Positions 27,859 through 38,181 of a DNA stretch of 64,000 nucleotides are shown here, one piece after another. The stretch comes from Treponema sp. (GTDB lineage Bacteria > Spirochaetota > Spirochaetia > Treponematales > Treponemataceae). Within the stretch, counting starts at the first letter, position 1; each line of letters begins with the position of its first letter. The stretch lies in the NCBI GenBank assembly GCA_016297405.1, contig JAEDGP010000002.1, positions 1 to 64,000 on the forward strand, read 5' to 3'. Made by a program: the position numbers and the translations under genes. The notes beneath the pieces were generated by a model. That model did no database searches and was not told the origin of the DNA. It saw only the letters and a list, made by a program, of their open reading frames with translations.

Positions 27859-29997
27859 TTGATCAAATACAACAAGAAAAACATTAGCCGGGAAGAAATT
27901 TACGATTTGCACAAAAAGTTCGGAATCGATTTACTTGAATCGTCAATTTTCGCACGACGTGGAATCAATACAGGTAAAGACATAATGTATTACCTTGAAT
28001 CCGATCCCAGATTCATCCACACTCCATTTTTGTTTTCTTCTATGGAAGACGCCGTTTCAAGAATCAATGATGCCATCGATGAAAATGAAAAAGTCCTGAT
28101 TTTTGGCGACAGGGATGTAGATGGAATCACAAGCACTGCAATTCTATACTCATACCTGAAGCAGCAGGGCCTTGACGTTCAATGGCGTCTTCCAGTTGGA
28201 GAAGATTCCTACGGACTTTCCATGCAGGCAGTGGATGATTTTGCCAAAGAATTCGGATCACTTATCATCACTGTAGATTGCGGCATTTCAAACAACCTGG
28301 AAATTCAGCATGCAAAGGAACTTGGTATCGACGTAATCGTCACAGATCATCATAACCCGCCAGAGGAATTGCCTCCAGCAATAATCATAATCGATCCGAA
28401 AATGAGCGATTCAGGCTATCCGTTCAAGGACATTTCTGGAGCCGCAGTTGCATACAAGCTGGTCAGCGCTCTTCGTTTCAGTCATTTTCAATTGTATGCC
28501 CAGGATTTCTGTCTTTTGGACGTAAGTAAAACAGAAGAAGGATTTTCTGTTACCTGCATGAAAACCAGGAATCTTGTTGAAAAATCAAGACTCCAGGTGA
28601 ATTTCGACCAATATCCGGTATCAATTTCCACCACAAAACTTATGGACTATCTTAAAGGCCAGCAGATTCTTGTATGGAACTACGAAAAAACAGAAAGTCT
28701 TCTGAGGCAGCTCTTTGGAAGCGGTGTGGAATTCCAGATGCTTGACATGCAAAGCCAAATCGCTAAGACAATTCCGCAGATTCAGGGTAAAGAACTTAGC
28801 GAACTCAAAAAACTTTCTAAAATCGCATTCTATTCAGACAGGGAAACACAGGACATAGACGGTTTTTTCAATATTTTTGTTACCTATGCCTCAAAAAAAG
28901 CCTGGGAAGTTTTTCCACAATATGAAACGGATTGCGCAAACGATCTGCAGCTTGTGGCAATTGCTGCATTGGCAGACATTATGCCGATGCAAAACGAAAA
29001 CAGAATTTTTGTTAAAAACGGTTTGATGGCAATTAACAGCGGCAAATCCCGGAAAGGCATTGCCGAACTTTTGGCAAGAACGGAACTTGCTGGCAAACAG
29101 GTGACATCCACAGACTTGTCATGGAAAATAATCCCCGTTTTGAACGCAGCAGGTCGCATGGGGCAGTCAAATCTTTCCCTTGAACTTTTGATTTCAGAAG
29201 ATCCTTCCACACGTAACTTGCTTGCCCAGCAAATCATGGAACTAAATGACAAGCGAAAGGAATTCGTTTCCGACGGAGAGTTCTGCACAGCAAAACAGGC
29301 CGAAGAAAGCTTTGCCTATTTCAACAAAAAATTCTGCATTGTTTATGACCAGAAGATAAATCGAGGAATTACAGGTATACTCGCTGCCCATCTGGTAAAG
29401 AAATTCAACGTGCCTTCAATGGCAATAACTTTTACAGAAGACGGATCTGTTGCAGTTGGTTCAATGAGATCTTGTCGCGGTGTAGTTGCCACAAGTTTTC
29501 TTGATAATTTCGGTGATTTTTTCATCAATCATGGGGGGCACGATGCAGCCGCAGGATTCAGCTTTGGAAAAGACAAGCTTCGCCAGTTCCTTTCAATCGC
29601 ATCCGACCTTGTAAAAAAACTTTCGTTGGAAAGCGAAGAAGAAGCTGTTGAAGTAGATGCGGAACTTCCTCCTGAATACATCACACCAAACTTATTGAAG
29701 CTTTCGGAAAAATTTGAGCCTTTCGGTGAAAAAAATCCTGAACTTGTATTTGTTTCAAAAGCTCTACCTGTGGTCGATGCTCAGAAGGTTGGCAAAACCG
29801 AAAAAACACATCTAAAAATCACTTTCGATTGCGGCAAATACAAATTTCCAAGTATTGCCTGGGGTGAAGGCGATCGGTTAGGAAAAGATTTTGATAAAAA
29901 CGACAGATTGAATATTATATACACGGTTGGAAAAAATACATTCAATGGAAACACAACTGCCCAGCTTGTAATAAAACACTGGGAAAAAAATTTGTAA
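27859..29997 (+). CDS. recJ: Single-stranded-DNA-specific exonuclease RecJ
   Basis: A 712-residue 5'-3' exonuclease of the DHH phosphoesterase superfamily. Metal-binding motifs: GDRDVDGITS near residue 82, TVDCGIS near 140, TDHHNPP near 160. The DHHA1 domain has GGHDAAAGFSF near 558, and an OB-like C-terminus follows. Longer than E. coli RecJ (577) because of an insertion of about 100 residues after the DHH core. TTG start with AAGGA 7 nt upstream. Confidence 0.92.
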   Translation: MIKYNKKNISREEIYDLHKKFGIDLLESSIFARRGINTGKDIMYYLESDPRFIHTPFLFSSMEDAVSRINDAIDENEKVLIFGDRDVDGITSTAILYSYLKQQGLDVQWRLPVGEDSYGLSMQAVDDFAKEFGSLIITVDCGISNNLEIQHAKELGIDVIVTDHHNPPEELPPAIIIIDPKMSDSGYPFKDISGAAVAYKLVSALRFSHFQLYAQDFCLLDVSKTEEGFSVTCMKTRNLVEKSRLQVNFDQYPVSISTTKLMDYLKGQQILVWNYEKTESLLRQLFGSGVEFQMLDMQSQIAKTIPQIQGKELSELKKLSKIAFYSDRETQDIDGFFNIFVTYASKKAWEVFPQYETDCANDLQLVAIAALADIMPMQNENRIFVKNGLMAINSGKSRKGIAELLARTELAGKQVTSTDLSWKIIPVLNAAGRMGQSNLSLELLISEDPSTRNLLAQQIMELNDKRKEFVSDGEFCTAKQAEESFAYFNKKFCIVYDQKINRGITGILAAHLVKKFNVPSMAITFTEDGSVAVGSMRSCRGVVATSFLDNFGDFFINHGGHDAAAGFSFGKDKLRQFLSIASDLVKKLSLESEEEAVEVDAELPPEYITPNLLKLSEKFEPFGEKNPELVFVSKALPVVDAQKVGKTEKTHLKITFDCGKYKFPSIAWGEGDRLGKDFDKNDRLNIIYTVGKNTFNGNTTAQLVIKHWEKNL

Positions 29998-30014
29998 AAA
30001 CGAGGTTCTCTTAA

Positions 30015-30989
30015 ATGATTTCATTCAAAAAGATTATTGCAGCTTTTTCATTGCTTTTTGCAACAGGATTCCTGTCCGCAAATACCGTCTCGTTCGAAAC
30101 AGATGATTACAAGGGATCCATTATCTATAACGAAAAGGCAAATCCTGGCCAGGCGGTTTTTGCCCGACTGACAATGAAAATAAAGAAAGGCAGTAACAAC
30201 GAAACGGTTGCCTCGATTCAGCTTTTTAAAGATTCTAAAAAAATTGATTCCACAAAATTCTACTTTCTGAACGAACAGGGACAAAGAAAAAACACCCCAG
30301 ACATGTTTGCAACTCTTCCACTTTCCACCTGGCTCAGTTCAAAAAATGAATATTACCTGAGAGTGATTTTCTCAACAGAGGAAAATACTGCCAAAGAAGT
30401 TCTTCTTCCTTTTCATATAGAAGATTATGAATTTCCAGAAGAAGTGCTGGATCTGGACGAAAAGAATTCTCAAATCAGACAGAACATGAGTGCGGAACGA
30501 CTTCTGCAAATCGAAAAGCTGAATAAACTTCTTGGAACTTTCAATAGTGAAAACATCTTCACAACTGCGCCATGGATCAAACCAGTCAAATCAACTCGTA
30601 TGACTTCCCATTTTGCAGACAGAAGAACCTACAAATACACCAATGGAAAATCAGAAACATCTGTTCATTATGGTAACGATTATGGAGTACCAGAAGGCAC
30701 AGATGTTGTTGCATGCGCAGATGGAAAAATCGTTATGGCTGAATTCCGCATCTCCACCGGCTGGACAATCGTAATCGAACATTTACCAGGTCTTTACAGT
30801 CTCTATTACCACATGAGCGCCCTGGAAGCAAAAGAAGGACAGTTTGTAAAACAGGGATCGCTGATTGGAAAATCGGGTTCCACAGGACTTGCTACAGGCC
30901 CCCATCTTCACTGGGAAGTCAGGCTGAACATGTGCCCAGTCCAGCCTGAAATATTCATTTCTGACTATATTTTTGAAAACGTTGAATAG
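30015..30989 (+). CDS. Secreted M23-family (LytM) metallopeptidase
   Basis: A 324-residue periplasmic protein. Signal peptide (KKIIAAFSLLFATGFLSA), a beta-rich middle part, then a LytM domain: HYGNDYG near 217 (His and Asp zinc ligands) and GPHLHWE near 297 (third ligand and catalytic His). It is expected to cut peptidoglycan cross-links or, if regulatory, act in division or flagellar assembly. All zinc ligands are present, so it should be active. GAGG upstream of ATG; 17 bp after recJ. Confidence 0.88.
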   Translation: MISFKKIIAAFSLLFATGFLSANTVSFETDDYKGSIIYNEKANPGQAVFARLTMKIKKGSNNETVASIQLFKDSKKIDSTKFYFLNEQGQRKNTPDMFATLPLSTWLSSKNEYYLRVIFSTEENTAKEVLLPFHIEDYEFPEEVLDLDEKNSQIRQNMSAERLLQIEKLNKLLGTFNSENIFTTAPWIKPVKSTRMTSHFADRRTYKYTNGKSETSVHYGNDYGVPEGTDVVACADGKIVMAEFRISTGWTIVIEHLPGLYSLYYHMSALEAKEGQFVKQGSLIGKSGSTGLATGPHLHWEVRLNMCPVQPEIFISDYIFENVE

Positions 30990-30992
30990 GAG

Positions 30993-31592
30993 CTATAGTT
31001 CCACTAAAGAAAGGTTTCCCCTGGAATCGCAAAAAATGCCGTACGACTTTCCGCTTTCACAACCAACCAAGTCCACAGTTTTTGTTTGAATTGATGTGTA
31101 TTTGAAGATGGATAATGGACTGAACACATAACGGTAGACTTTATAAAGCTCTTTTTGCCTGAATACAGATTTTTTTCCTGCCAAAAGACATCTGCCGTTT
31201 TCGGTATAGTATTTTGAAAGGTTGATGCCGCTTTTTCCTTTGCTTTCATAAGAGCCGTTCCCAAATGCATTGATTGCCGCAGGAAAACAAAAATTTATTC
31301 CGCCTTCTTTTAGACAAAGAAAATCCACGCTAAGCCTGTCACCTTTCCAGCTTCTTTCAATGACAGCACACTCATCACCCTCCATGTCACGTATGGATAT
31401 GCGTGCGCTTATAGACTTAGAAGCCTCGTCAAAGCTAGATCCATAGACAAGCACTTCCATTGCCTCATAATCACAAAGACTGGAACTTTTTGCTCCATTG
31501 CAGGATGAAATCAGAAAAAAGCAATTAAGACCGATAAAAACAAATATCGAGATAATTAAAGGTATGAAAATTGTTCTAGGTCCAAACTTCAT
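30993..31592 (-). CDS. Lipoprotein of unknown function
   Basis: A 199-residue protein with an uncleaved-looking or lipobox leader: FIPLIISIFVFIGLNCFFL then ISSCNGAKSSS, where the LISSC Cys (near 31) is the likely lipid site. The mature part is beta-rich with several Cys. No known domain recognised. Immediately downstream of ligA (1-bp gap). Confidence 0.55.
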   Translation of the reverse strand: MKFGPRTIFIPLIISIFVFIGLNCFFLISSCNGAKSSSLCDYEAMEVLVYGSSFDEASKSISARISIRDMEGDECAVIERSWKGDRLSVDFLCLKEGGINFCFPAAINAFGNGSYESKGKSGINLSKYYTENGRCLLAGKKSVFRQKELYKVYRYVFSPLSIFKYTSIQTKTVDLVGCESGKSYGIFCDSRGNLSLVEL

Positions 31593-31593
31593 T

Positions 31594-33549
31594 TTATCTT
31601 CCAGAAATTTTCAAAAATTCCATTTCGTCTATTACAGGAATACCAAGCTTAGCAGCCTTCAAGTTTTTAGAAGAACCGGAAGAAACATCATTAGTAACAA
31701 GATAAGAAAGATCCTTAGTTACCGATGATTTGCAGCTGCCTCCAAGCTCTTTTACGATATTCTCCGCATCACTTCGCTTCATAGACTTCAGTTCGCCTGT
31801 AAAGCAAAAAGATTTTCCTTCGAAAATTCCCCCGGCTGCATTTTTTATTGAAACAAAATTGCTGACCAGAGAAAGCATTTCATCTTTATTTTCAGCAAAG
31901 CCCTCGACAGCAGTTTTGGCCATTACTTGAGCAAAGCCATAAACAGCTTCAATCTGTTGCTGTGAAAGGGAAAGCAATTTTTCAAGGCTGTTGTATCCTG
32001 CTGCCATAAGCTTTTCGACTGTGGTTTCGCCAATGCCTTCAATGTCAAAACCGGCAATAAAAGCCTGAAGACTTACATTTTTGCTGTCATTGATGGACTT
32101 CAAAACTTTTTTCGCACCCAAAGATTCCTTTTCCATTGCGATGCTTTGCTCATTCAAAAAGAAAGGAACAAGATCCTTTTCTTTGAGCCGATAAAAATCA
32201 GAAATCGAACGTACAAGCCCGCTTTTAAAAAGCGACACCACAAGAGTTTCACCCAAATCCCGAATATCAACCACATAAACCCACTTGAGAAGCTGATGAA
32301 GCACCCGTTTTTCGCACATTTTGTTTGGACAAAAAAGTCTTGAATCCTCATCCACAAGCTTTGTTCCGCACACTTCGCATGTGCACGGAACGTCCACATC
32401 ATAAACCATGGCATTCTCTTCGTGAACAACGCTTTCAATTTTAGGGATGATCTCCCCACGTTTTACAACCACAACCTTGCATCCGATTTTCACGCCAAGG
32501 CTGCGCATGGTTGCAGGATTTGCAAGACTAGCCCTCTGAACACGAGTTCCGTTCAATTCAACTTCATCAAAAATCGCAACTGGTGTATATGTCGAGCCAC
32601 TGATGCTCCATTCAACTTTTCGCAGAACCGAAACCGCTTCTTCCAGGCTAAATTTGAACGCAATCTGTCTGTCAGGCCGTGTTCTGCTTGCATCATCAAA
32701 GTCAATCCGACGTTCCTTTATGACAAGCCCATCGATATCGTAATCCAGAGATTTTCTTACATCCATAACATGAGAACGATATTCAATAACTTGTTGAGGA
32801 GAATCAGCTATATACAAGGGAACAGTATTGAAACCAAGGGAGCTAAGCCATTTGATTTTCTGCTGCTCATCCAAGAAAGGCTGTTTTCCTGTTGTAGAAA
32901 ACGCATCGTAGACTATAAGGCAAAGGTTTTCGCTTCCTTCCCCGTCTTTCCTTTTCATAAGGCCATTTGCCGCATTCCGGCAGTTTGCTTTGTCTGAATA
33001 AAGCTTGTCATGGACTTCATGAGTCATGATTACTTCACCTCGAATGCCGCCTGTGAAAGAAACAACATTTCCATTGATATTCAGAGTGGAAATGACCCCA
33101 TTCATTTTTTTTGCATTATCGCTTATATCATCGCCAACGCTGCCATCCCCACGAGTTACAGCGCATTTGAGAAAACCATTTTCATACTGAAGCTCAAGGG
33201 AAGCGCCATCAAGTTTGTATTCAACAAGATATTCGGAATATACATGCTTGGCTGCCCATTCAAGGAATTGCTGAGGATTTGCAGCTTTTTCCTGACTTCC
33301 CATAGGCATTACATGAGTAACCTTCGCAAAATTGCCTGAATCCGCACCAACTTTACGCAGTACTTCGTGGTCAGGTGCCAGTTTTTTTAGTTCATCCCAA
33401 AGAAGATCAAACTGACTGTCTTCTATTTCCCCTTCACCATTATAATAACTCTTCTGATAACGCTTTATAAGCGAAGCCAGTTCATTTATGCGAAGTTTTT
33501 TGTCGTTTTCTTTTGATGCTTCATCCAGATCAAACAAATCGTTATTCAT
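31594..33549 (-). CDS. ligA: NAD-dependent DNA ligase
   Basis: A 651-residue replication and repair ligase. Lys112 in EYKLDGAS is the adenylation site. Then follow an OB domain (TYTPVAIFDEVELNGTRV), a four-Cys zinc finger (CEVCG ... CPNKMC), helix-hairpin-helix motifs and a C-terminal BRCT domain (GKSFCFTGELKSM). Complete and of normal length. The first 8 bp overlap the end of trmB. Confidence 0.95.
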   Translation of the reverse strand: MNNDLFDLDEASKENDKKLRINELASLIKRYQKSYYNGEGEIEDSQFDLLWDELKKLAPDHEVLRKVGADSGNFAKVTHVMPMGSQEKAANPQQFLEWAAKHVYSEYLVEYKLDGASLELQYENGFLKCAVTRGDGSVGDDISDNAKKMNGVISTLNINGNVVSFTGGIRGEVIMTHEVHDKLYSDKANCRNAANGLMKRKDGEGSENLCLIVYDAFSTTGKQPFLDEQQKIKWLSSLGFNTVPLYIADSPQQVIEYRSHVMDVRKSLDYDIDGLVIKERRIDFDDASRTRPDRQIAFKFSLEEAVSVLRKVEWSISGSTYTPVAIFDEVELNGTRVQRASLANPATMRSLGVKIGCKVVVVKRGEIIPKIESVVHEENAMVYDVDVPCTCEVCGTKLVDEDSRLFCPNKMCEKRVLHQLLKWVYVVDIRDLGETLVVSLFKSGLVRSISDFYRLKEKDLVPFFLNEQSIAMEKESLGAKKVLKSINDSKNVSLQAFIAGFDIEGIGETTVEKLMAAGYNSLEKLLSLSQQQIEAVYGFAQVMAKTAVEGFAENKDEMLSLVSNFVSIKNAAGGIFEGKSFCFTGELKSMKRSDAENIVKELGGSCKSSVTKDLSYLVTNDVSSGSSKNLKAAKLGIPVIDEMEFLKISGR

Positions 33550-34267
33550 TTTTTAAAAAATATACTTCCCTGATAGGTCTATCCTGTTGAATTCCCTTTC
33601 TTTCAAATTTTGTTTGTGGTCTCCATGACTGAGGCTCTGCAAAACCTTCGTACCTGTTTTTTATTCCAGGGGTGGCTTCAAGCTGTTCCAATGCAAAATC
33701 TGCATACTCTTCCCAATCTGTAACAAAATAAATATAACCTGAAGGTGCAAGTTTTGAAGCAAACAGATCTGTATTAGGCCGCTGAACCATGCGTCGTTTG
33801 TGGTGACGTTTTTTTTGCCATGGATCTGGAAAAAATATATGAAATCCATTTACAGCTCCGTCCACAATCATATCCTGCAAAACTTCCAAAGCGTCATGTT
33901 CAATAATATATAGATTCTTCAGATCTCTGTTCTTGATTTCTCCCAAAAGGCGACCAACCCCAGGAGTATGAACTTCGATTCCAATATAATTAATATCTGG
34001 ATTTTTTGCTGCAATTTCTGCAGTTGCATGGCCCATTCCAAAACCGATTTCAACGATTACAGGATTTGTATTTCCAAACACATCAATAAGATTTATTTTT
34101 TTCTGCTCATAAGGAATACACCACACCGGTGACAACTCATTGTAGTCCCGTTCCTGAGCGTTTGTCATTCGTCCTTTTCTTAGGACATAAGTTTTTACAG
34201 CCCTATAAAAGGGATTCGAGGGAAGGCTCCCATCATCAGATGTCTGATTTTCTTTTTCCATAATCAT
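33542..34267 (-). CDS. trmB: tRNA (guanine-N7-)-methyltransferase
   Basis: A 241-residue SAM-dependent enzyme making m7G46 in tRNA. SAM loop VEIGFGMGHATAEIA, then IGIEVH, and the TrmB signature FFPDPWQKKRHHKRR. AGGA lies 6 nt before the ATG at 34267. Overlaps ligA. Confidence 0.95.
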   Translation of the reverse strand: MIMEKENQTSDDGSLPSNPFYRAVKTYVLRKGRMTNAQERDYNELSPVWCIPYEQKKINLIDVFGNTNPVIVEIGFGMGHATAEIAAKNPDINYIGIEVHTPGVGRLLGEIKNRDLKNLYIIEHDALEVLQDMIVDGAVNGFHIFFPDPWQKKRHHKRRMVQRPNTDLFASKLAPSGYIYFVTDWEEYADFALEQLEATPGIKNRYEGFAEPQSWRPQTKFERKGIQQDRPIREVYFLKNE

Positions 34268-34308
34268 AATTTTTCCTACAAGGTTTGCATTGCAACCAAA
34301 TTATATAT

Positions 34309-34959
34309 TTATTTCCTGTATACAGGAGGTAATAAACAAACTGTTTTCAATTCCGATATGACTACGCATTTTCTATAAGCATAGGAATTCTTGTTATCCA
34401 TAAAGAGCTTTTCACAGTTGTTCCAGGACTCTTGCAAATTTCCATAATAAATCACATCATTATCTTCATTATATATGATGACTTTCTGGAGTTTTGGAAA
34501 CTCTGAATATTGATCAAGTTCTTTTAACGTCAATTTATAGATATCTTCAGGAAAGGCAACTGTAAAAACCTGCTCATAATTTCTTTCTAAAGCATCGTAA
34601 TAATTCAAGATATAAGTACCGCTTATTCCATCCACATGAGGCAATGTAAAAGACGAATATCCAGCCCAACTTTTCCCATTTGAAGAAAAAATTTCAGGAC
34701 TGTCTGAAACCCATCGCAATCGAGCCCCTTTTGACTCAACTTCGATTTTGGAAACACGACGAACATCGCTTGCCGCATCAGCAAAAACCGCAAGTCTGCA
34801 ATCATAAATTTTTCCATCTTCCTGATAATCAAGAACAACATATGAAGCTACCGTATTCAATCGAGGTTCCGTATCGGAACATGAAATAAAAAGATGGCAC
34901 CCAGTTAAAATGAAAAGAGAGACAAAAAAATGAAATTTAAGATGACAACTTCGATTCAT
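34309..34959 (-). CDS. Lipoprotein of unknown function
   Basis: A 216-residue predicted lipoprotein with two closely spaced lipobox candidates in the leader, LTGC (Cys21) and FISC (Cys27). The mature part is beta-rich with no recognised domain. It starts one base after the stop of the GHKL-like gene, so both are probably one transcript. Confidence 0.6.
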   Translation of the reverse strand: MNRSCHLKFHFFVSLFILTGCHLFISCSDTEPRLNTVASYVVLDYQEDGKIYDCRLAVFADAASDVRRVSKIEVESKGARLRWVSDSPEIFSSNGKSWAGYSSFTLPHVDGISGTYILNYYDALERNYEQVFTVAFPEDIYKLTLKELDQYSEFPKLQKVIIYNEDNDVIYYGNLQESWNNCEKLFMDNKNSYAYRKCVVISELKTVCLLPPVYRK

Positions 34960-34960
34960 A

Positions 34961-36124
34961 TCAGAAATTGAAAATCAGGTTGATGACGGTAAGATCACTT
35001 GCGCTGAATTGATTCACAAGAGATTCAAATTTGACATTTACTTTTTTACATGCATCATCAAGATAAGAAAGATAGTACAATCCCAAATCTGTGCCTTCCT
35101 GACCATCAGGCAGCTCCCGGTAAAAGTCAATAAGCGTCTTTTTATGAGTATCGGCAGTCATCTTTGTTTCGATGTTTTCCTTAACTTCCTGAAACTCATC
35201 ATCCTTGTTGTAAAGAGTTATCTGAAGGCGTCCCTGCTTTCCTATTGATGTGGAACCACCCCCAAGCTTCCATGACACGGATACCAAAACCCTCTTCTTC
35301 TGGAGTTCCTTTACGATTTTTGCCCTTGCATCGGGATCGATAAGAAGTTCGTTAATGTCATCAACAGCAGGATAAAGAATCTTTGCTTCCTTACGGATAT
35401 TTGCATTTTCAGAATTAAGTGCAAGTTCCATAACCATAACTGAAATGTATTCGGCAACTTTTGATTTTTCCATAAAAGATCCAATAAGGTTGCGAATTGC
35501 TATTATCATTTCATCAAAATTTTCAGATTTATGGAAAAGCGTAATTACATACCAGTTCATCAAACTCATGCGGTTCATGAATTTTTCTGACATGAGCATA
35601 TAAACATTCTTTTCTTCAATCGAATAGTCTTTATTTTCCCTGATAGACTGCCATACAGGCTCAAGGATTTTCTTTCTTGTTTCCCCAATAACAGCATCTT
35701 TGTTCATAAGAATGGATCTAAGCTGTTTTTCATTTATCTTTGTTTTTTCATCGATAATGTGTCCTGCATTCTGACGATTATATTTTCTGACACACTCACA
35801 TTTTATGATAGAAGAATAAATATCCCTATCAAACTGTTTATATAGAAGAGAAAACACTATAATCTTTGAAAGATCCATCACTTCCTGGCGCGATGAGACG
35901 AACTCTGGCTTAGAAATTTCGATTTTCGAAATATAATCCAGCATCACCATGCTCTGAATGGACTGTGGCGAAAACTTATTCAGGGAGATTCCATATTCAT
36001 CTATGTTGTCTGCCAGCCTGAAACGAAGCAGCCGTTTATTATGACTTATGAAATTTGAAGCACCATCTTCAGTCAAAATTACCTTCAATGGAAGTTCGAG
36101 CATTAATTTTTTGCCTGCTGCCAT
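34961..36124 (-). CDS. Possible GHKL-ATPase-like regulatory protein
   Basis: A 387-residue cytosolic protein, mostly helical in its first 220 residues. Further on, VMELALNSENAN near 232 looks like the N-box of GHKL (histidine-kinase type) ATPases, and QEGTDLGLYYLSYL near 341 looks like the G-box lid, ending in a DLTVINLIF strand. No phosphorylatable His box is evident, so it is more like an anti-sigma or stand-alone ATPase module than a complete sensor kinase. This assignment rests on two short motifs only. Confidence 0.45.
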   Translation of the reverse strand: MAAGKKLMLELPLKVILTEDGASNFISHNKRLLRFRLADNIDEYGISLNKFSPQSIQSMVMLDYISKIEISKPEFVSSRQEVMDLSKIIVFSLLYKQFDRDIYSSIIKCECVRKYNRQNAGHIIDEKTKINEKQLRSILMNKDAVIGETRKKILEPVWQSIRENKDYSIEEKNVYMLMSEKFMNRMSLMNWYVITLFHKSENFDEMIIAIRNLIGSFMEKSKVAEYISVMVMELALNSENANIRKEAKILYPAVDDINELLIDPDARAKIVKELQKKRVLVSVSWKLGGGSTSIGKQGRLQITLYNKDDEFQEVKENIETKMTADTHKKTLIDFYRELPDGQEGTDLGLYYLSYLDDACKKVNVKFESLVNQFSASDLTVINLIFNF

Positions 36125-36213
36125 AAAAACGATTCTCCAAAACCTTTTTTGTTACTATCTATTATAATCAACACTACTTGCATTGTAAACTGATAATATT
36201 ATAAACTAGATAT

Positions 36214-38181
36214 ATGAAGAAAAACAGTTTTTTTTTCAGGTTTTTCACTTTTTTTCTCTTCATATCTTCTTCCCTTCCCCTTAATGCTCAGGATCTTCAT
36301 GGAAAAGCCCTTTCAGAATTCATCTTTAGCAGGATAGGAAATAATTCAGAAAAACAATTTCTGGTAAGCTCCGGGGCAAATGATTTTCCATACAACGTAA
36401 TTACCCATATTCATTCTTCCAAAGAATTTAATAAAAAGATAATTTTCGCATTCAAAGCTGAAGATTTTGAATCTCATGAGGTATTTTTTGTTGAGCTTTC
36501 AAAAGCACTGAAAAAAACAAAGAAGCACTGCAACATCGACATGATATGGACCATTGGGGATTATGAACATTGGGACGACCAGACTTATACTAGCGGCATT
36601 GCCACTTACATTTCAAAAATAAAAGAAACCAACGGCCTGTGCGCTGTAAACATAAAGTTCATTGAAGACAGAGCTAAAATCATTCCAGGAAGTGGCGGTG
36701 ACGTTTCTCCTTCATGGCTTCTAAAACTTGCTAGTGACAGCTTTTACAAATCAAAATTGCCATACAATATAAAAGGCGGAGTAATCAGTTCTCTATACAG
36801 AATCAATGCCCTGGTTGAAGATGCCTCCACAGGACTTTTCATACAAGAGCGCATTCCTTCAATTGGCATAGAGCTCAACAACCAGGATTTTGAAAAAAGC
36901 GAAGAAAAATGGCAAAAGGAAATCCAGGCATTATGCAGTCTGGCCGAAAACTACAATCCCGAACAAAGCGAATATTGGGACAGACATACAAACCAGCTTT
37001 CCATTGGTCCCAGGACATTTTGGCTTGACGAAAAATTCACTGTCATATCGTTTTCCATAATCATTTTCCTAAGTCTTTTTATCATCTGCGAATTTTCCTT
37101 CGCCTTTAAAAGACAGAAAATCAATTTTGTGGAAGGATTCAAATCCCTCTGGTATTTCATTCCTCTTTGCGCCATAGTGACTTTCCTTTGTTTTTTGGCA
37201 GGTCAATTCGTTTCGATGGCTATTGTAAGGAATTTCAGAATAAATCCTTTTTCAGCCATTTCCATAAAGCTTTTCGTCGCTTTTTTCCTCTATTCATCCG
37301 CCTCCCTTATTTTCATCTATTTTGAAAAAAACATAAGTGACCGAGTATATTCCTTTTTACAGTTGATTTCTGCCCTGCTGAACATATTCATTTTTTCTAC
37401 CATCGATATTTCACTTTTCTATCTGTTCGCCATTGAATATATTCTGGTAAACATAAGCCGCTATTCAAAAAAGCTCATATATCTGGAACTTTCGTTTCTT
37501 ATGATGCTTGTTCCTTTTGTTCCTTATGGATATCAGATTGTTCTTTATGCAAAACCTCAGGCCATCATCGCCTTTCTTTCTGTTACGCCAAAATTCAATG
37601 TTTTTTTTGCCTTGGGATTTCTTCCATTCATTTTGATGTGGATGCGGATTCTTGCAAGAATAAACGAAAAGAACAGTAAATCACACTCAAAAAAGCGCTG
37701 GATTGTTCAAAACGTTCTGGCTTTATTTTGCGTTTCCATGGTTTTTGCAATTACACTGGTTTTCTTTTCCATGTCAGTACCTCACCGATATAGAACAGGA
37801 AATGTCAAGCAGCACCATGCAAATGAAATAATAGACGAAGAAAACCTGATTAATATCAGCTTCAATGATTCTGTATTTTTCGGAGAAACCACAAGAAGTC
37901 TTCAAATCGATCTGGGAAGAGAATGTATTAACTGTTCTGTAATCCTTTCGGGCAACAAAAGACTGCCTGTACTTTATTCCCAATGGGATTACAAATCTGA
38001 CATCAACTCCCTTACCAATTATTTTCAGCTTCCCGTATATCCCTCTCGAAAAATGCGTTTCAATTACATTTCAAGCAACGAAACAGATACAACTGTAAAA
38101 GTGCGCTGCAGATTCCAGAATGAAGCTGACAAAATATATGTAAAAGAATATTTAATTCCCATGAACAAAGGAAAACGATGA
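36214..38181 (+). CDS. Polytopic membrane protein with exported N-terminal domain
   Basis: A 655-residue protein. Signal peptide (FFTFFLFISSSLPLNAQ), an exported region to about 265, then roughly nine membrane helices to about 530 and a final soluble exported-looking beta domain. The N-terminal domain order (strand-helix units, then TGLFIQERIPSIGIE) recalls the M28-like fold of Gaa1-type proteins, but the metal ligands of M28 peptidases are not evident. Function unknown. Its TGA overlaps the ATG of the next gene, so the two are coupled. Confidence 0.5.
   Translation: MKKNSFFFRFFTFFLFISSSLPLNAQDLHGKALSEFIFSRIGNNSEKQFLVSSGANDFPYNVITHIHSSKEFNKKIIFAFKAEDFESHEVFFVELSKALKKTKKHCNIDMIWTIGDYEHWDDQTYTSGIATYISKIKETNGLCAVNIKFIEDRAKIIPGSGGDVSPSWLLKLASDSFYKSKLPYNIKGGVISSLYRINALVEDASTGLFIQERIPSIGIELNNQDFEKSEEKWQKEIQALCSLAENYNPEQSEYWDRHTNQLSIGPRTFWLDEKFTVISFSIIIFLSLFIICEFSFAFKRQKINFVEGFKSLWYFIPLCAIVTFLCFLAGQFVSMAIVRNFRINPFSAISIKLFVAFFLYSSASLIFIYFEKNISDRVYSFLQLISALLNIFIFSTIDISLFYLFAIEYILVNISRYSKKLIYLELSFLMMLVPFVPYGYQIVLYAKPQAIIAFLSVTPKFNVFFALGFLPFILMWMRILARINEKNSKSHSKKRWIVQNVLALFCVSMVFAITLVFFSMSVPHRYRTGNVKQHHANEIIDEENLINISFNDSVFFGETTRSLQIDLGRECINCSVILSGNKRLPVLYSQWDYKSDINSLTNYFQLPVYPSRKMRFNYISSNETDTTVKVRCRFQNEADKIYVKEYLIPMNKGKR

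Noticed and set aside
32422..32997. 191-codon frame antisense to ligA
   Set aside because: Opposite strand of a conserved gene; no ribosome site or recognisable domain.
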